Assembly (NCBI GenBank): GCA_029068555.1
Contig: JAIECJ010000087.1
Coordinates: 1-48,263 of the forward strand
DNA from: Lachnospiraceae bacterium
GTDB taxonomy: Bacteria > Bacillota > Clostridia > Lachnospirales > Lachnospiraceae
Reading direction: 5' to 3'
DNA length: 48,263 nt
The notes beneath the pieces were generated by a model, which did not search any database, had not been told where the DNA came from, and saw nothing but the letters and a program-made list of their open reading frames with translations. The position numbers and the translations under genes are program-made. Numbering within the stretch: the stretch's first letter is position 1; every line of letters begins with the position of its first letter. Below are positions 1 through 7,149 of this stretch, in pieces.

Positions 1-262
1 AATTCTACAACATCTCTGCCGATGTCTCTCTTTAGAATTTTCAGGGTTGCATTACTGTTTATTTGTCAAGGTTCTTATCACTAAAACTGCCTAGTTTATT
101 CGTGACAGCTTTAATAGCTTATCACAATCCATCACAGCTTGTCAAGCACTTTATTCTATTTTTTCAAAAAAAAGAAAAAACATGTAATACTCTATACTTT
201 ACCAACCAGACATACTTTAATTAAGTAATCGAAACAAATTATTCAGCAAACAAAATTTATGT
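1..262. other. AT-rich stretch with no gene recognised
   Basis: No ORF with a ribosome site and no RNA gene is recognisable on either strand. The region is AT-rich, with homopolymer A and T runs near 155-180. It lies downstream of the rplT terminator, so it may be the start of another transcription unit's control region, but I see no clear promoter. Confidence 0.4.
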
Positions 263-308
263 AAAAGTGGTTATCAGTATATAACTCTATCATACCAATA
301 ACCACTCA
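263..308 (-). terminator. Rho-independent terminator after rplT
   Basis: On the minus strand, arms AGTGGTTAT and ATAACCACT enclose a long loop and are followed by TTTTAC. It sits about 30 bases beyond the rplT stop codon, where the infC-rpmI-rplT transcript should end. Confidence 0.75.
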
Positions 309-338
309 CTTCATTATTCATTTTATGTCTGTAATTAA

Positions 339-692
339 TTAAGCGCTTTTCTTTGCAAGTTCTGCAAGTGTCTTAAAGCCCTCCGCATCGTTTACTGCCA
401 TTTCTGCGAGCATCTTTCTGTTAATTTCAACACCAGCAACTTTTAATCCATGCATCATCTTGCTGTATGATAAACCGTTAAGCCTTGCAGCTGCATTAAT
501 ACGGGCAATCCAAAGCTGTCTGAACTGACGCTTTCTTTCTTTTCTGCCGGCATATGATGAAGCCAGCGCCCTCATTACGGACTGTTTAGCTACTCTGTAC
601 TGTTTTGATCTTGCTCCCCTGTAACCTTTTGCAAGTTTCAATACTCTGTTATGTTTCTTCTTTGCGTTTAAACCGCCTTTAATTCTTGCCAT
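339..692 (-). CDS. rplT: 50S ribosomal protein L20
   Basis: L20 binds 23S rRNA early in assembly of the large subunit and in many bacteria represses its own operon. The 117-aa product has the usual length and the family's basic N-terminus ([19 protein letters not shown]), followed by the conserved [20 protein letters not shown] region and a small C-terminal domain ending in AELAKKSA. The ATG is preceded by AGGAGG at good spacing. It is the last gene of infC-rpmI-rplT, 33 bases after rpmI, and is followed by a terminator. Autoregulation by L20 is known in Firmicutes and is plausible here, but the binding structure was not proven from sequence. Confidence 0.98.
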   Translation of the reverse strand: MARIKGGLNAKKKHNRVLKLAKGYRGARSKQYRVAKQSVMRALASSYAGRKERKRQFRQLWIARINAAARLNGLSYSKMMHGLKVAGVEINRKMLAEMAVNDAEGFKTLAELAKKSA

Positions 693-725
693 TTTCTAAA
701 TCCTCCTAACAAATCATTCCACTTC

Positions 726-923
726 TTATGCGTACGGTAAAATCTTCTTCATATTCTTAACATTGGTTGCATCTGTAATTGCAGCCTTTCTAAGATTTCT
801 CTTTCTCTTTGCTGTTTTCTTTGTTAAGATATGGCTCTTATAAGCTTTCGCTCTCTTTAACTTACCTGTCCCTGTTACTTTAAAGCGCTTTGCAGCTGCT
901 CTACTGGTTTTCATTTTTGGCAT
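726..923 (-). CDS. rpmI: 50S ribosomal protein L35
   Basis: L35 is a small, very basic protein of the large ribosomal subunit. The 65-aa product starts [20 protein letters not shown] and carries the family's Lys/Arg-rich body ([24 protein letters not shown]), ending in a short acidic-to-hydrophobic tail (MKKILPYA). Length and sequence are typical. AGGAGG lies upstream of the ATG. It is the middle gene of the infC-rpmI-rplT operon, the standard order in Firmicutes, which supports co-transcription. Confidence 0.98.
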   Translation of the reverse strand: MPKMKTSRAAAKRFKVTGTGKLKRAKAYKSHILTKKTAKRKRNLRKAAITDATNVKNMKKILPYA

Positions 924-1037
924 AACTAAATCCTCCTAAACTTCTTAAAATTCTGCGCAGTCACTCTAAACTGCTGCCAGTTCTAGTAACCACTGTACCT
1001 CTATCTTTTAACTGACATAAGCTGTTGCTGTAACTGC

Positions 1038-1544
1038 TTATCGTTTTTCAGCTAAAAACATTGTCATACTTCTGCCTTCTACCTTTGGTTCCTTCTCAAC
1101 TACTGCTATATCATTTAAACTCTCACCGAAATCAACAAGGATGTGCCTGCTGTTTTGCATATGAGCCATCTCACGACCTCTAAAACGTAATGTCACCTTT
1201 ACCTTATCACCTTTTGAAAGGAATTTGCGGGCAGCATTTATCTTAGTGTTTAAGTCATTAGTGTCAATATTGGGAGATAAACGAATCTCTTTTACGTCGA
1301 TTACCTTCTGCTTTTTCTTGGCTTCCTTCTCTTTTCTTGTCTGCTCATATTTGAATTTACCATAATCAACAATCTTACACACAGGCGGCTTTGCCGTGGG
1401 TGCTATCTTTACAAGGTCAACTCCTGCCTCCTCTGCCAATTTCATCGCTTCCCTAGGTGACATAATGCCGAGCTGCTCACCATCCTCACCGATAACACGC
1501 ACCTCTCTGTCCCTAATTTGTTCGTTAATCATTAAATCGCTAAT
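1038..1544 (-). CDS. infC: Translation initiation factor IF-3, probable AUU start
   Basis: IF-3 binds the 30S subunit and enforces start-codon and initiator-tRNA selection. The protein has the two-domain IF-3 pattern: an N-domain beginning INEQIRDREVRVIGEDGEQL, a Lys-rich linker around KEKEAKKKQKV, and a C-domain with DVKEIRLSPNIDTND and KVTLRFRGREM. The first ATG (1530-1532) is 21 bases from the GGAGGTG at 1552-1558. An in-frame ATT at 1542-1544, reading Ile-Ser-Asp-Leu-Met-Ile-Asn-Glu, has ideal spacing and resembles the N-terminus of Bacillus IF-3. I therefore extend the gene to 1544 (168 aa). AUU starts on infC are known elsewhere and allow IF-3 to limit its own synthesis. If the AUU is wrong, the gene begins at 1532 (164 aa). 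Confidence 0.95.
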   Translation of the reverse strand: MSDLMINEQIRDREVRVIGEDGEQLGIMSPREAMKLAEEAGVDLVKIAPTAKPPVCKIVDYGKFKYEQTRKEKEAKKKQKVIDVKEIRLSPNIDTNDLNTKINAARKFLSKGDKVKVTLRFRGREMAHMQNSRHILVDFGESLNDIAVVEKEPKVEGRSMTMFLAEKR

Positions 1545-1551
1545 AACCTTA

Positions 1552-1670
1552 CACCTCCATAAATAATATCATAAGAAAATATATAAAAATCGGGCAGGGA
1601 ATGTTTTCACCTACTCGCCGTGCGGAGCGCATGCTGCGGCTACAGCTTATTTCATTACGCACCCTATGCA
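1552..1670 (-). promoter_or_regulatory. infC leader with attenuator-like hairpin
   Basis: This is the untranslated leader of infC-rpmI-rplT. On the minus strand the GC-rich stretch at about 1599-1650 contains CGAGTAGG and CCTGCCCG arms that pair with one mismatch, then ATTTTTATAT, so it could act as an attenuator. Firmicute infC operons often carry an L20-responsive leader. I could not confirm the L20 consensus fold by eye. A similar core occurs in the thrS operon leader. Confidence 0.45.
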
Positions 1671-1707
1671 CAAAAAATAAAAGTGGATAATCGCAGGATT
1701 ATCCACT
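1671..1707 (-). terminator. Rho-independent terminator downstream of the 60-aa ORF
   Basis: On the minus strand there is a perfect 11-bp stem (AGTGGATAATC / GATTATCCACT, loop CTGC) followed by TTTTATTTTTT. The stop codon of the 60-aa ORF lies inside the 5' arm. It separates the thrS/DUF1540 transcript from the infC leader. Confidence 0.85.
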
Positions 1708-1881
1708 CAATTTTACATCTTTATCCAAAATCCATGTACGAACCGTATAATAGACAAACTGAAAATTATTAACACCTGTAAGCCTGATTGCCACAGGGTG
1801 AGAGTGGATGCTCTGCTTTCCTGTATCTGTTCGAATTATATCAAACAAAGATACTTTATCACAGATTTCACTCCATGTCAA
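1699..1881 (-). CDS. Small hypothetical protein (60 aa)
   Basis: I do not recognise a family. The product is a 60-aa soluble-looking peptide with no membrane segment or Cys cluster; it contains HSHPVAIRLTGVNNF and VRTWILDKD. The start is TTG at 1879-1881, 11 bases after the DUF1540 stop, with AAGGAAAA upstream, so translation would be coupled to that gene. The stop codon lies within a strong terminator hairpin, which marks the end of the transcript and supports this being the last gene of the unit. No ATG exists in frame. It could be a spurious frame, but its tight placement argues for a real small gene. Confidence 0.5.
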   Translation of the reverse strand: MTWSEICDKVSLFDIIRTDTGKQSIHSHPVAIRLTGVNNFQFVYYTVRTWILDKDVKLSG

Positions 1882-1892
1882 TAATTTAATCT

Positions 1893-2207
1893 TTATTTTT
1901 CCTTAAATGTCGCACAAAGCGTCTCGCCGCTTGTCCCCGCATGATTCCCCTTGATGTCAACATGCTCTGCACTGCATCTATAATCTGTATTATACACACA
2001 TTTCACTGCCTCACAGTCTATGCTGATCGTCTGGCTTGGATGCGATACCGAACTTGTAAAACTGTCACCGTTTCTCTTATGAAAGCTCTCACAGCAGGTA
2101 TCATCGCAGTCACAGGAATGCTTTCCGCCTACCATGATATCGCCCTTACAGCAGCAATGCTCTTTATTATAGGTACAATTTGATACTCCACAGGTTAAAT
2201 CAGTCAT
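1893..2207 (-). CDS. DUF1540 domain protein, two Cys-rich repeats
   Basis: The 104-aa product has two copies of the short Cys-rich DUF1540 module. The first runs about residues 5-42 (CGVSNCTYN, then CDCDDTCCESF). The second runs about 65-101 (CEAVKCVYN, then GETLCATF). The pattern of paired Cys plus a closing Cys-x-x-Phe suggests small metal-binding or disulfide knuckles, but the function of the family is unknown. AGGAGG precedes the ATG. It lies 98 bases after thrS without an obvious terminator between them, so it may be read from the same transcript or from a local promoter. Confidence 0.85.
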   Translation of the reverse strand: MTDLTCGVSNCTYNKEHCCCKGDIMVGGKHSCDCDDTCCESFHKRNGDSFTSSVSHPSQTISIDCEAVKCVYNTDYRCSAEHVDIKGNHAGTSGETLCATFKEK

Positions 2208-2305
2208 AGTTACCTCCTAAATTTTCTCACAGTTTTAATTCGTCCATTTGAATGAACTTATAAATAATATGTCCAGCTTTAACCTGCCTTATTCTTATTT
2301 CCAAA

Positions 2306-4270
2306 TTACTTATTTTCTTCTGCCTGCATTTCCTCTCGGATTGTCTTGTTTCTGATCTCCTCTGTGATATCCGCAATAAAGCTGTCGATCGGCTTTACAC
2401 CCTCATCACCTGCAAACCGGCTTCTGACTGATACCGTATTGTCTGCCTCCTCCTGCTGCCCTACCACAAGCATATACGGAAGTTTGTCCAGCCTTGCCTC
2501 GCGGATTTTAAATCCAATTTTCTCGGATCGGCTGTCAACTGTCGCGTCAATACCTGCCTTTTTCAATTCCCTGCAGACTTTCTGTGCGTACTCTTCATAC
2601 TTGTCTGAAATAGGAAGAACACGCACCTGCTCTGCGCAGAGCCATGTCGGGAACTTTCCGGCGTACTTCTCAATCAGCCATGCAAGCGTGCGCTCATAGC
2701 ATCCCATGGAGGTTCTGTGAATGATATACGGGCGCACTTTGTCACCATTCTGATCAATGTAGTACATATCGAACTGCTCCGCAAGCAGCGCATCCCACTG
2801 AATCGTAATCATGGTATCTTCCTTGCCGTACACGTTTTTTGCGTTGATGTCCACTTTCGGACCATAGAATGCTGCTTCCCCGACATCCTCCACAAATGGA
2901 ATACCAAGCTCTGTCAGTATATCCCTGATATGCTGCTCTGTCTGGTTCCACACATCTGGCTCGCCAATATATTTTTCTTTATTTTCAGGATCCCATTTTG
3001 ACAAATGATATGTTACATCACTGTTGACCCCCAGCGTTTCCAGGCAATATTTTGCGAGTGCGAGACATCCTTTGAACTCCTCCACCATTTGGTCTGGTCT
3101 GACGATCAGGTGTCCCTCAGAAATGGTAAACTGACGCACTCTGGTCAATCCATGCATCTCCCCCGAATCCTCGTTTCTAAAAAGCGTGGAGGTCTCGCTG
3201 TATCTGCATGGGAGATCGCGGTACGATTTCTGAGAGTTTTTGTAAACATAGTACTGGAATGGGCATGTCATCGGACGTAGAGCATACACTTCTTTGTCCT
3301 TCTCCTCGTCACCAAACACAAACATGCCTTCCTTATAGTGATCCCAGTGTCCTGAAATCTTATACAAATCCGATTTTGCCATCAGGGGCGTCCTCGTCCT
3401 CATATAACCCCATTCATTGTCCTCCAAATCCTCTATCCAACGCTGGAGCTTCATAATCATCTTCGTTCCCTTGGGTGTAAATAACGGAAGTCCCTGTCCA
3501 ATGACATCCACTGTGGTAAATAATTCCATCTCACGCCCAAGTCTGTTGTGGTCGCGGCGTTTTGCATCTTCCATACGCTCCAAATGCTCTGCAAGTTCTT
3601 CTTTTTTATTGTAAGCTGTTCCATAGATACGCTGCAGGCGCGCCTTGCTGGAATCCCCTCTCCAGTATGCCATAGAGGATGATGTGAGCTTGAACGCTTT
3701 CACGCCCTTTGTGCTCATCAGATGCGGTCCTGCACACAAGTCCACAAAGCCGCCCTGGTCGTAGAAGCTAATCTCGGCATCCTCAGGCAAATCCTGTATC
3801 AGTTCTACCTTGAACGATTCGCCCTTTTCTTCCATAAACGCTATTGCCTCTGCCCTTGGAAGTGTAAAACGTGTAATCTCATGACCTTCCTTAATGATTT
3901 TTTTCATCTCCGCCTCGATTTTATCCAAATCCTCTCTGGAAAACGGCTCGGAATCAAAATCATAGTAAAATCCATCGTCGATGGCAGGCCCGATTGTTAC
4001 CTTCGCATTAGGGAAAAGGCGCTTTACTGCCTCCGCAAGTACATGGGACGCCGTGTGCCTGATAACGTAAAGCGCTTTGGGATCTGTCGCTGTGATGATG
4101 TTGAGTTCGCAATCGTTCGCAATCACAGTCCTCAAATCTGCCATTTCGCCATTGACCTCGCCCGCACAAGCCACGCGGGCAAGTCCCTCGCTGATGTCCT
4201 TTGCGATGTCAATGATTGATTTTGCTTCGTTGTACTCCTTTACAGAACCGTCTTTTAGTGTAATCTTCAT
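2306..4270 (-). CDS. thrS: Threonyl-tRNA synthetase
   Basis: This enzyme charges tRNA-Thr with threonine and hydrolyses mischarged Ser-tRNA-Thr. The 654-aa chain shows the full bacterial layout: an N-terminal TGS domain (about 1-62), the editing domain with H72-x3-H76 (HTASH) and C179-x3-H183 (CAGPH), the class II catalytic core from about 240 including RPMTCPFQYYVYK with the zinc-ligand Cys, and a C-terminal anticodon-binding domain from about 545 (VRVLPISDKY). AAGGAG lies upstream of the ATG. It is the third gene behind a threonine-specific T-box leader, after a 2H phosphoesterase and a 65-aa membrane protein, with no other terminator in between. Uncharged tRNA-Thr should therefore raise its expression. 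Confidence 0.98.
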   Translation of the reverse strand: MKITLKDGSVKEYNEAKSIIDIAKDISEGLARVACAGEVNGEMADLRTVIANDCELNIITATDPKALYVIRHTASHVLAEAVKRLFPNAKVTIGPAIDDGFYYDFDSEPFSREDLDKIEAEMKKIIKEGHEITRFTLPRAEAIAFMEEKGESFKVELIQDLPEDAEISFYDQGGFVDLCAGPHLMSTKGVKAFKLTSSSMAYWRGDSSKARLQRIYGTAYNKKEELAEHLERMEDAKRRDHNRLGREMELFTTVDVIGQGLPLFTPKGTKMIMKLQRWIEDLEDNEWGYMRTRTPLMAKSDLYKISGHWDHYKEGMFVFGDEEKDKEVYALRPMTCPFQYYVYKNSQKSYRDLPCRYSETSTLFRNEDSGEMHGLTRVRQFTISEGHLIVRPDQMVEEFKGCLALAKYCLETLGVNSDVTYHLSKWDPENKEKYIGEPDVWNQTEQHIRDILTELGIPFVEDVGEAAFYGPKVDINAKNVYGKEDTMITIQWDALLAEQFDMYYIDQNGDKVRPYIIHRTSMGCYERTLAWLIEKYAGKFPTWLCAEQVRVLPISDKYEEYAQKVCRELKKAGIDATVDSRSEKIGFKIREARLDKLPYMLVVGQQEEADNTVSVRSRFAGDEGVKPIDSFIADITEEIRNKTIREEMQAEENK

Positions 4271-4296
4271 GTTAGTCTCTCCTTTTTGTTGTGATA

Positions 4297-4494
4297 TTAT
4301 TTGTCCTTGCGGGCGCCAAGCATCATGTCGTCCGCTTTATTTCCGCATCCATTTTTTGAACCGATTGTGTTGTTGCTCAACACAGATATTCTGCCGCTTT
4401 TCACTGGCGATAACAGAAATCCGATCAGGACTCCCACCACAAGGCATAATGCCAGCAACAGATACTCTTTGTAATTTGTCTTGATTTCTTCCAT
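4297..4494 (-). CDS. Small single-pass membrane protein (65 aa)
   Basis: I do not recognise a family. The 65-aa product has a hydrophilic N-terminus, one hydrophobic segment at about residues 11-29 (YLLLALCLVVGVLIGFLLS) and a polar, Lys-rich tail containing KNGCGNKADD. This is consistent with a small inner-membrane protein. AAGGAG precedes the ATG. It sits between the 2H phosphoesterase and thrS, 26 bases before the latter, within the T-box-controlled transcript. Its link to threonyl-tRNA supply is positional only. Confidence 0.65.
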   Translation of the reverse strand: MEEIKTNYKEYLLLALCLVVGVLIGFLLSPVKSGRISVLSNNTIGSKNGCGNKADDMMLGARKDK

Positions 4495-4551
4495 AAAGAT
4501 ACTCCTTTTATTTTTATATTTCTATAGCGATTCTTTTTCGCCAGATGAATA

Positions 4552-5091
4552 TTAACTGCATAATGCAACTGTATATAGTTCCTCAACCGGAAAAGTTATT
4601 TTAACCAGGCCTACCGAAGTAAACTGGCCGCTCATCTTCTTAAACGCGTGCAAGATTAAATCACTTGCCTGAAAAAAAGCTTCCTCCGCATCTTCTCCTG
4701 TAAGCGCTATTGTACAGTGCGGCACCCACCTGTCCGGACGGTACCACTCCCATCCTTTCGTATCAAATTCTTTTAAGTACTCATGTAATTCTCTTTGAAA
4801 TTGATACATACCACTGTTCATTACCGGTGATACAAATATCGTTTTCGTGTCATTGAACATTCCTGCCGAACCAATGTAAGCAGGCATAACCTTATGCTTT
4901 TGCGCAAAACACTTTAACTTCTCTATGCAAAGATCCTCGTCTACATCACTGAAACACGCCAGCGTGAGATGCGGTCTTGTCTTCCATTCTAAATACTTTG
5001 TGCTAATCCCCCTGTCAGCGATCATCTTGGCCAGCGCCAAGAGCTTACTTTCCGTTTCATTGTCATAGTACAGTTCTATTGCATACTGCAT
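4552..5091 (-). CDS. 2H phosphoesterase (2'-5' RNA ligase-like)
   Basis: The 179-aa protein has the two His-x-Thr motifs that define the 2H phosphoesterase superfamily: HLTLACFS at residues 41-48 and HCTIALTG at 125-132. They are about 84 residues apart, as expected for the two-lobed fold. Members act on 2',3'-cyclic or 2'-5' linked nucleotides or RNA ends; the substrate here is unknown. AGGGGGAATG lies upstream of the ATG. It is the first gene after a threonine T-box, before a small membrane protein and thrS. That makes control by tRNA-Thr charging likely and hints at a role in RNA or tRNA end metabolism, which is inference. Confidence 0.85.
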   Translation of the reverse strand: MQYAIELYYDNETESKLLALAKMIADRGISTKYLEWKTRPHLTLACFSDVDEDLCIEKLKCFAQKHKVMPAYIGSAGMFNDTKTIFVSPVMNSGMYQFQRELHEYLKEFDTKGWEWYRPDRWVPHCTIALTGEDAEEAFFQASDLILHAFKKMSGQFTSVGLVKITFPVEELYTVALCS

Positions 5092-5358
5092 TTTTTCATT
5101 CCCCCTTTTAACTTCAGGCTTTCCTCATTCCCCCCTCATTCAGTCCAGACAGGAGACACATTCCTCCAATTCGCACACCGCCCCTGTCAACCCCATCTGA
5201 CAATCCTCAAGAGTTCCCATGTGCACAAACCCTTCAGATCCTGCTGACAATTTTCGCATGGATGCCCGTGTGCAATCGAGCAGGGCAGACTTTTCCTACC
5301 CGCCGCGCGCCCCACGCGCCGCTTCTGCAGCATACTTCCTTTGCATGGGACTTCACAT
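5092..5358 (-). other. GC-rich structured leader between T-box and 2H gene
   Basis: No convincing gene is present. The minus strand at about 5275-5335 is GC-rich and contains a strong hairpin: CGGGTAGG pairs fully with CCTGCTCG if G-U pairs are allowed. GCGGCGCG and CGCGCGGC lie just upstream of it. Further on, CCATG and CATGG arms suggest another fold. The core CGGCGRGTAGG ... CCCTGCYCG also occurs in the infC leader. This may be a dispersed structured repeat or a second regulatory element after the T-box. Confidence 0.4.
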
Positions 5359-5611
5359 AAAAAAAATCCCACACACTACATTTTTGTAATGCACGGGACG
5401 TGTCAACGCGGTTCCACCCTGCTTGCCTGTATCATTCAAATGAAACAGACCGCTCATAGATTATAACGGAATCACCGGACCGGATTGGGGTCACTCCAAG
5501 GTAGTTTTCGGATATCTCCTGCAAGAGTGCTTTCAGCACAGCGGCACTCCTCTCTGATACATTGCAATATCTTACTCGTCTCATCATCGTTTTGTGTCAT
5601 TCATTTTTGTT
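5359..5611 (-). promoter_or_regulatory. T-box riboswitch, threonine specifier
   Basis: T-box leaders bind a cognate tRNA and read through a terminator when it is uncharged. The conserved antiterminator sequence AGGGTGGAACCGCG is at 5407-5420. The terminator follows at 5367-5398 (CCCGTGCATTAC / GTAGTGTGTGGG) with eight U's at 5359-5366. In stem I, GAGTAA faces CGAAA-ACT-A. By alignment with the glycine T-box layout CGAAA-GGC-A, the specifier is ACU (5503-5505), a Thr codon. The tRNA-binding bulge UGGA would pair with a tRNA ending UCCA. The element precedes the 2H gene, the 65-aa gene and thrS, matching the specifier. Confidence 0.93.
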
Positions 5612-5617
5612 ATTATT

Positions 5618-5646
5618 ATATTATCCCTAAAAAGTTAATTTGTAAA
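5618..5646 (-). promoter_or_regulatory. Sigma-A promoter of the T-box/thrS transcript
   Basis: On the minus strand, TTTACA (5641-5646) and TAATAT (5618-5623) are separated by 17 bases. Transcription would begin near 5611, just before T-box stem I. A MITE end lies about 40 bases upstream. Confidence 0.65.
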
Positions 5647-5685
5647 GAGTTAATTTGCAAATTCGTTTTCAAATGCCAGTCTTCT

Positions 5686-5798
5686 GTTACAATTCACACC
5701 AACGCCAGTTTTCATCAGCTTATAAGTTATTGAGGTGTGAATTATAACAGATTTTGGCGCATGATTCCCACTACTTTGGCGTAGGTGTGAACAGTAAC
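5686..5798 (+). mobile_element. MITE-like element, copy 1 (113 bp)
   Basis: The ends are inverted repeats GTTACAATTCACACC and GGTGTGAACAGTAAC, extended by ACGCC/GGCGT. It is flanked by near-perfect 8-bp direct repeats AGTCTTCT (5678-5685) and AGTCTTAT (5799-5806), taken as a target duplication. It has no coding capacity. It is the same element as the copy at 48100-48242, in opposite orientation, lacking 30 internal bases and differing by one substitution. Confidence 0.88.
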
Positions 5799-5806
5799 AG
5801 TCTTAT

Positions 5807-5987
5807 TCTTCGCCGCATAACGCGCTCTGCTTCTGTCCTCACCCTTTAACCAAAATATGTGAATCTGGTGCAAATATCACGCAAAGTGGGGCGTATAGCT
5901 GGCAGGAATGATTTTACAAACACACTCTAACACATTCCCAATCCGTTATAAGCCCAACGATTCCACTATCGTTTTTATTACATATAA
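5807..5987. other. Intergenic stretch, nothing recognised
   Basis: This is sequence between MITE copy 1 and the terminator of the SEC-C gene. I see no ORF with a ribosome site, no clear promoter and no RNA fold beyond chance matches. Confidence 0.4.
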
Positions 5988-6030
5988 TGAAAGCGATGAA
6001 CCCTTTGCATAATTGCAGCTGGCCATCGCC
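5988..6030 (-). terminator. Rho-independent terminator after SEC-C gene
   Basis: On the minus strand, GCGATG (6024-6029) pairs with CATCGC (5993-5998) across a loop and is followed by TTTCATT. The hairpin is only moderately strong but is correctly placed just beyond the stop codon. Confidence 0.55.
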
Positions 6031-6040
6031 TGTTTCTCAT

Positions 6041-6559
6041 TTATTTATTTTTACCACAACACTTTTTATATTTCTTACCGCTTCCACACGGACAAGGGTC
6101 ATTCGGATAGATTTTGGTCTCTTTGACGACAGTTGTTGAGGACTTCTGCTCTTTATAGAGCGCCTTTTTGGTCTCCTCGTCAAAGATTGTATTCCATTCC
6201 TCAAGGTTATACAGCCAGTCTGCTTCCGCCGCCACCATGTTCTTGTAAAGGCGCGTTTTGTCAAATCCGAGACTTACCTCTGTATCTTCTTTCATCTCCT
6301 CAATTGGGTTTTCTGTCTTTAAGCTCTCATTGATGCCATCGAGGAATCCTGTCATTGTCATGATATCCACGTTATATTTTTCCGCAAGTCCCTTTACAGT
6401 GCCTCTTACTTCCTCATCGGGATTTGCCAGAAGCTGCTGATAGATTTCTTTTTCTTTCTGGAAATAGTCAATCCAAAGCTTCTGGAGCGTGTTCTTATCT
6501 GTCTGCTCGTTGTAAGCCATTCCCCTCCACTGATCTAATAATGTCTTTTCTTCTGCCAT
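6041..6559 (-). CDS. SEC-C motif protein
   Basis: The C-terminus carries a textbook SEC-C zinc-binding motif ([14 protein letters not shown]), the same module that ends SecA. The rest, about residues 1-120, is acidic and helical and is not a recognised enzyme domain. Proteins of this kind have no assigned function; SEC-C modules bind zinc and in SecA contact SecB and the ribosome. I place the start at ATG 6557-6559 (172 aa), with AAAGGG upstream. An in-frame GTG at 6571 would add four residues but overlaps the ribosome site. The gene is monocistronic, with a terminator downstream and a divergent small membrane gene upstream. Confidence 0.85.
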   Translation of the reverse strand: MAEEKTLLDQWRGMAYNEQTDKNTLQKLWIDYFQKEKEIYQQLLANPDEEVRGTVKGLAEKYNVDIMTMTGFLDGINESLKTENPIEEMKEDTEVSLGFDKTRLYKNMVAAEADWLYNLEEWNTIFDEETKKALYKEQKSSTTVVKETKIYPNDPCPCGSGKKYKKCCGKNK

Positions 6560-6804
6560 GATCTCTAACACCCTTTCGTCCTTTAAATCATATTTTTAGA
6601 TATTTCTGTACCGTCATGAAACCTTCTGCGGTATATCTGTCGCAATAACGCTGTCTGCCTCATACAGACAGTAACAGTATATACTAAACTTCGTGGAAAG
6701 TCAAAGGTTTATCCTCTGCTTTCACTTGCTTTTTTCTTGATTGAAAGATATAATCACTTTTGTATATTATCAAAATATTTACAGAAAGGTCTGGTATCTG
6801 AATT
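6560..6804. other. Divergent intergenic region with small hairpin
   Basis: This region separates the SEC-C gene (minus) from the small membrane gene (plus). It holds one clear plus-strand promoter at 6726-6754 and a 7-bp inverted repeat, CTGTCTG ... CAGACAG, at about 6651-6671. The repeat lacks a U-tract and could be a regulator site. Nothing else is recognised. Confidence 0.4.
6726..6754 (+). promoter_or_regulatory. Putative promoter of the 91-aa membrane gene
   Basis: TTGCTT (6726-6731) and TATAAT (6749-6754) are separated by 17 bases, about 50 bases upstream of the ATG at 6805. Confidence 0.55.
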
Positions 6805-7080
6805 ATGAAGAAAAATCCAAAGCAACTCATTGCCATCATTGCACTGTCTGCAATTGTCCTTTTTATCGCCGCATTTGTCGTTGCCGCTTTCATGGCAGGT
6901 CCGGGCGAAAGCGGCAACCGGTTTATGGCGCTTTTATTTGGAATCATTGCCATTCCACTGCTGGCCTGGATTCTATTGTTCTGTATTGGGCGGATGCAGA
7001 ATAAACATACAATTGCCGAACTATTCCCTGAAGATGCAGACGCAATAAAGACAGGCAAAGAAGGTAGTGAAAAATTATAG
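6805..7080 (+). CDS. Small two-TM membrane protein (91 aa)
   Basis: I do not recognise a specific family. The 91-aa product has a short basic N-terminus (MKKNPKQ) and two hydrophobic segments at about residues 8-30 and 42-62, separated by a Gly-rich loop (GPGESGNR). An acidic, cytoplasmic-looking tail follows. A good promoter lies upstream. The only Shine-Dalgarno-like match, AAGG, is farther from the ATG than ideal. It ends just before the promoter of the queuine-salvage unit, so it is probably transcribed separately. Confidence 0.65.
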   Translation: MKKNPKQLIAIIALSAIVLFIAAFVVAAFMAGPGESGNRFMALLFGIIAIPLLAWILLFCIGRMQNKHTIAELFPEDADAIKTGKEGSEKL

Positions 7081-7109
7081 TAGACATTCGACAGATATCA
7101 TGCTATAAT
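7081..7109 (+). promoter_or_regulatory. Promoter of the preQ1-riboswitch operon
   Basis: TAGACA (7081-7086) and TATAAT (7104-7109) are separated by 17 bases, a near-consensus sigma-A promoter. The predicted start near 7116 is about 35 bases upstream of the riboswitch. The -35 begins right after the stop codon of the preceding gene. Confidence 0.75.
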
Positions 7110-7149
7110 TTCTCTGCTGATAAAAATGTGTAGCAATATAATTATATAC

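Noticed and set aside
1941-2183. An 80-aa plus-strand frame opposite the DUF1540 gene
   Set aside because: It is antisense to a clear Cys-rich DUF1540 gene with a good ribosome site and has no site of its own.
5187-5372. A 61-aa open frame on the minus strand between the T-box and the 2H gene
   Set aside because: It would start with GTG inside the T-box terminator and has no ribosome site. The region is better explained as structured RNA or repeat; the peptide is Cys/Arg/Gly-rich with no domain.
6684-7058. A 124-aa minus-strand frame opposite the 91-aa membrane gene
   Set aside because: It is the antisense of a hydrophobic gene, with no ribosome site. The plus-strand gene has a promoter and a membrane-protein pattern.
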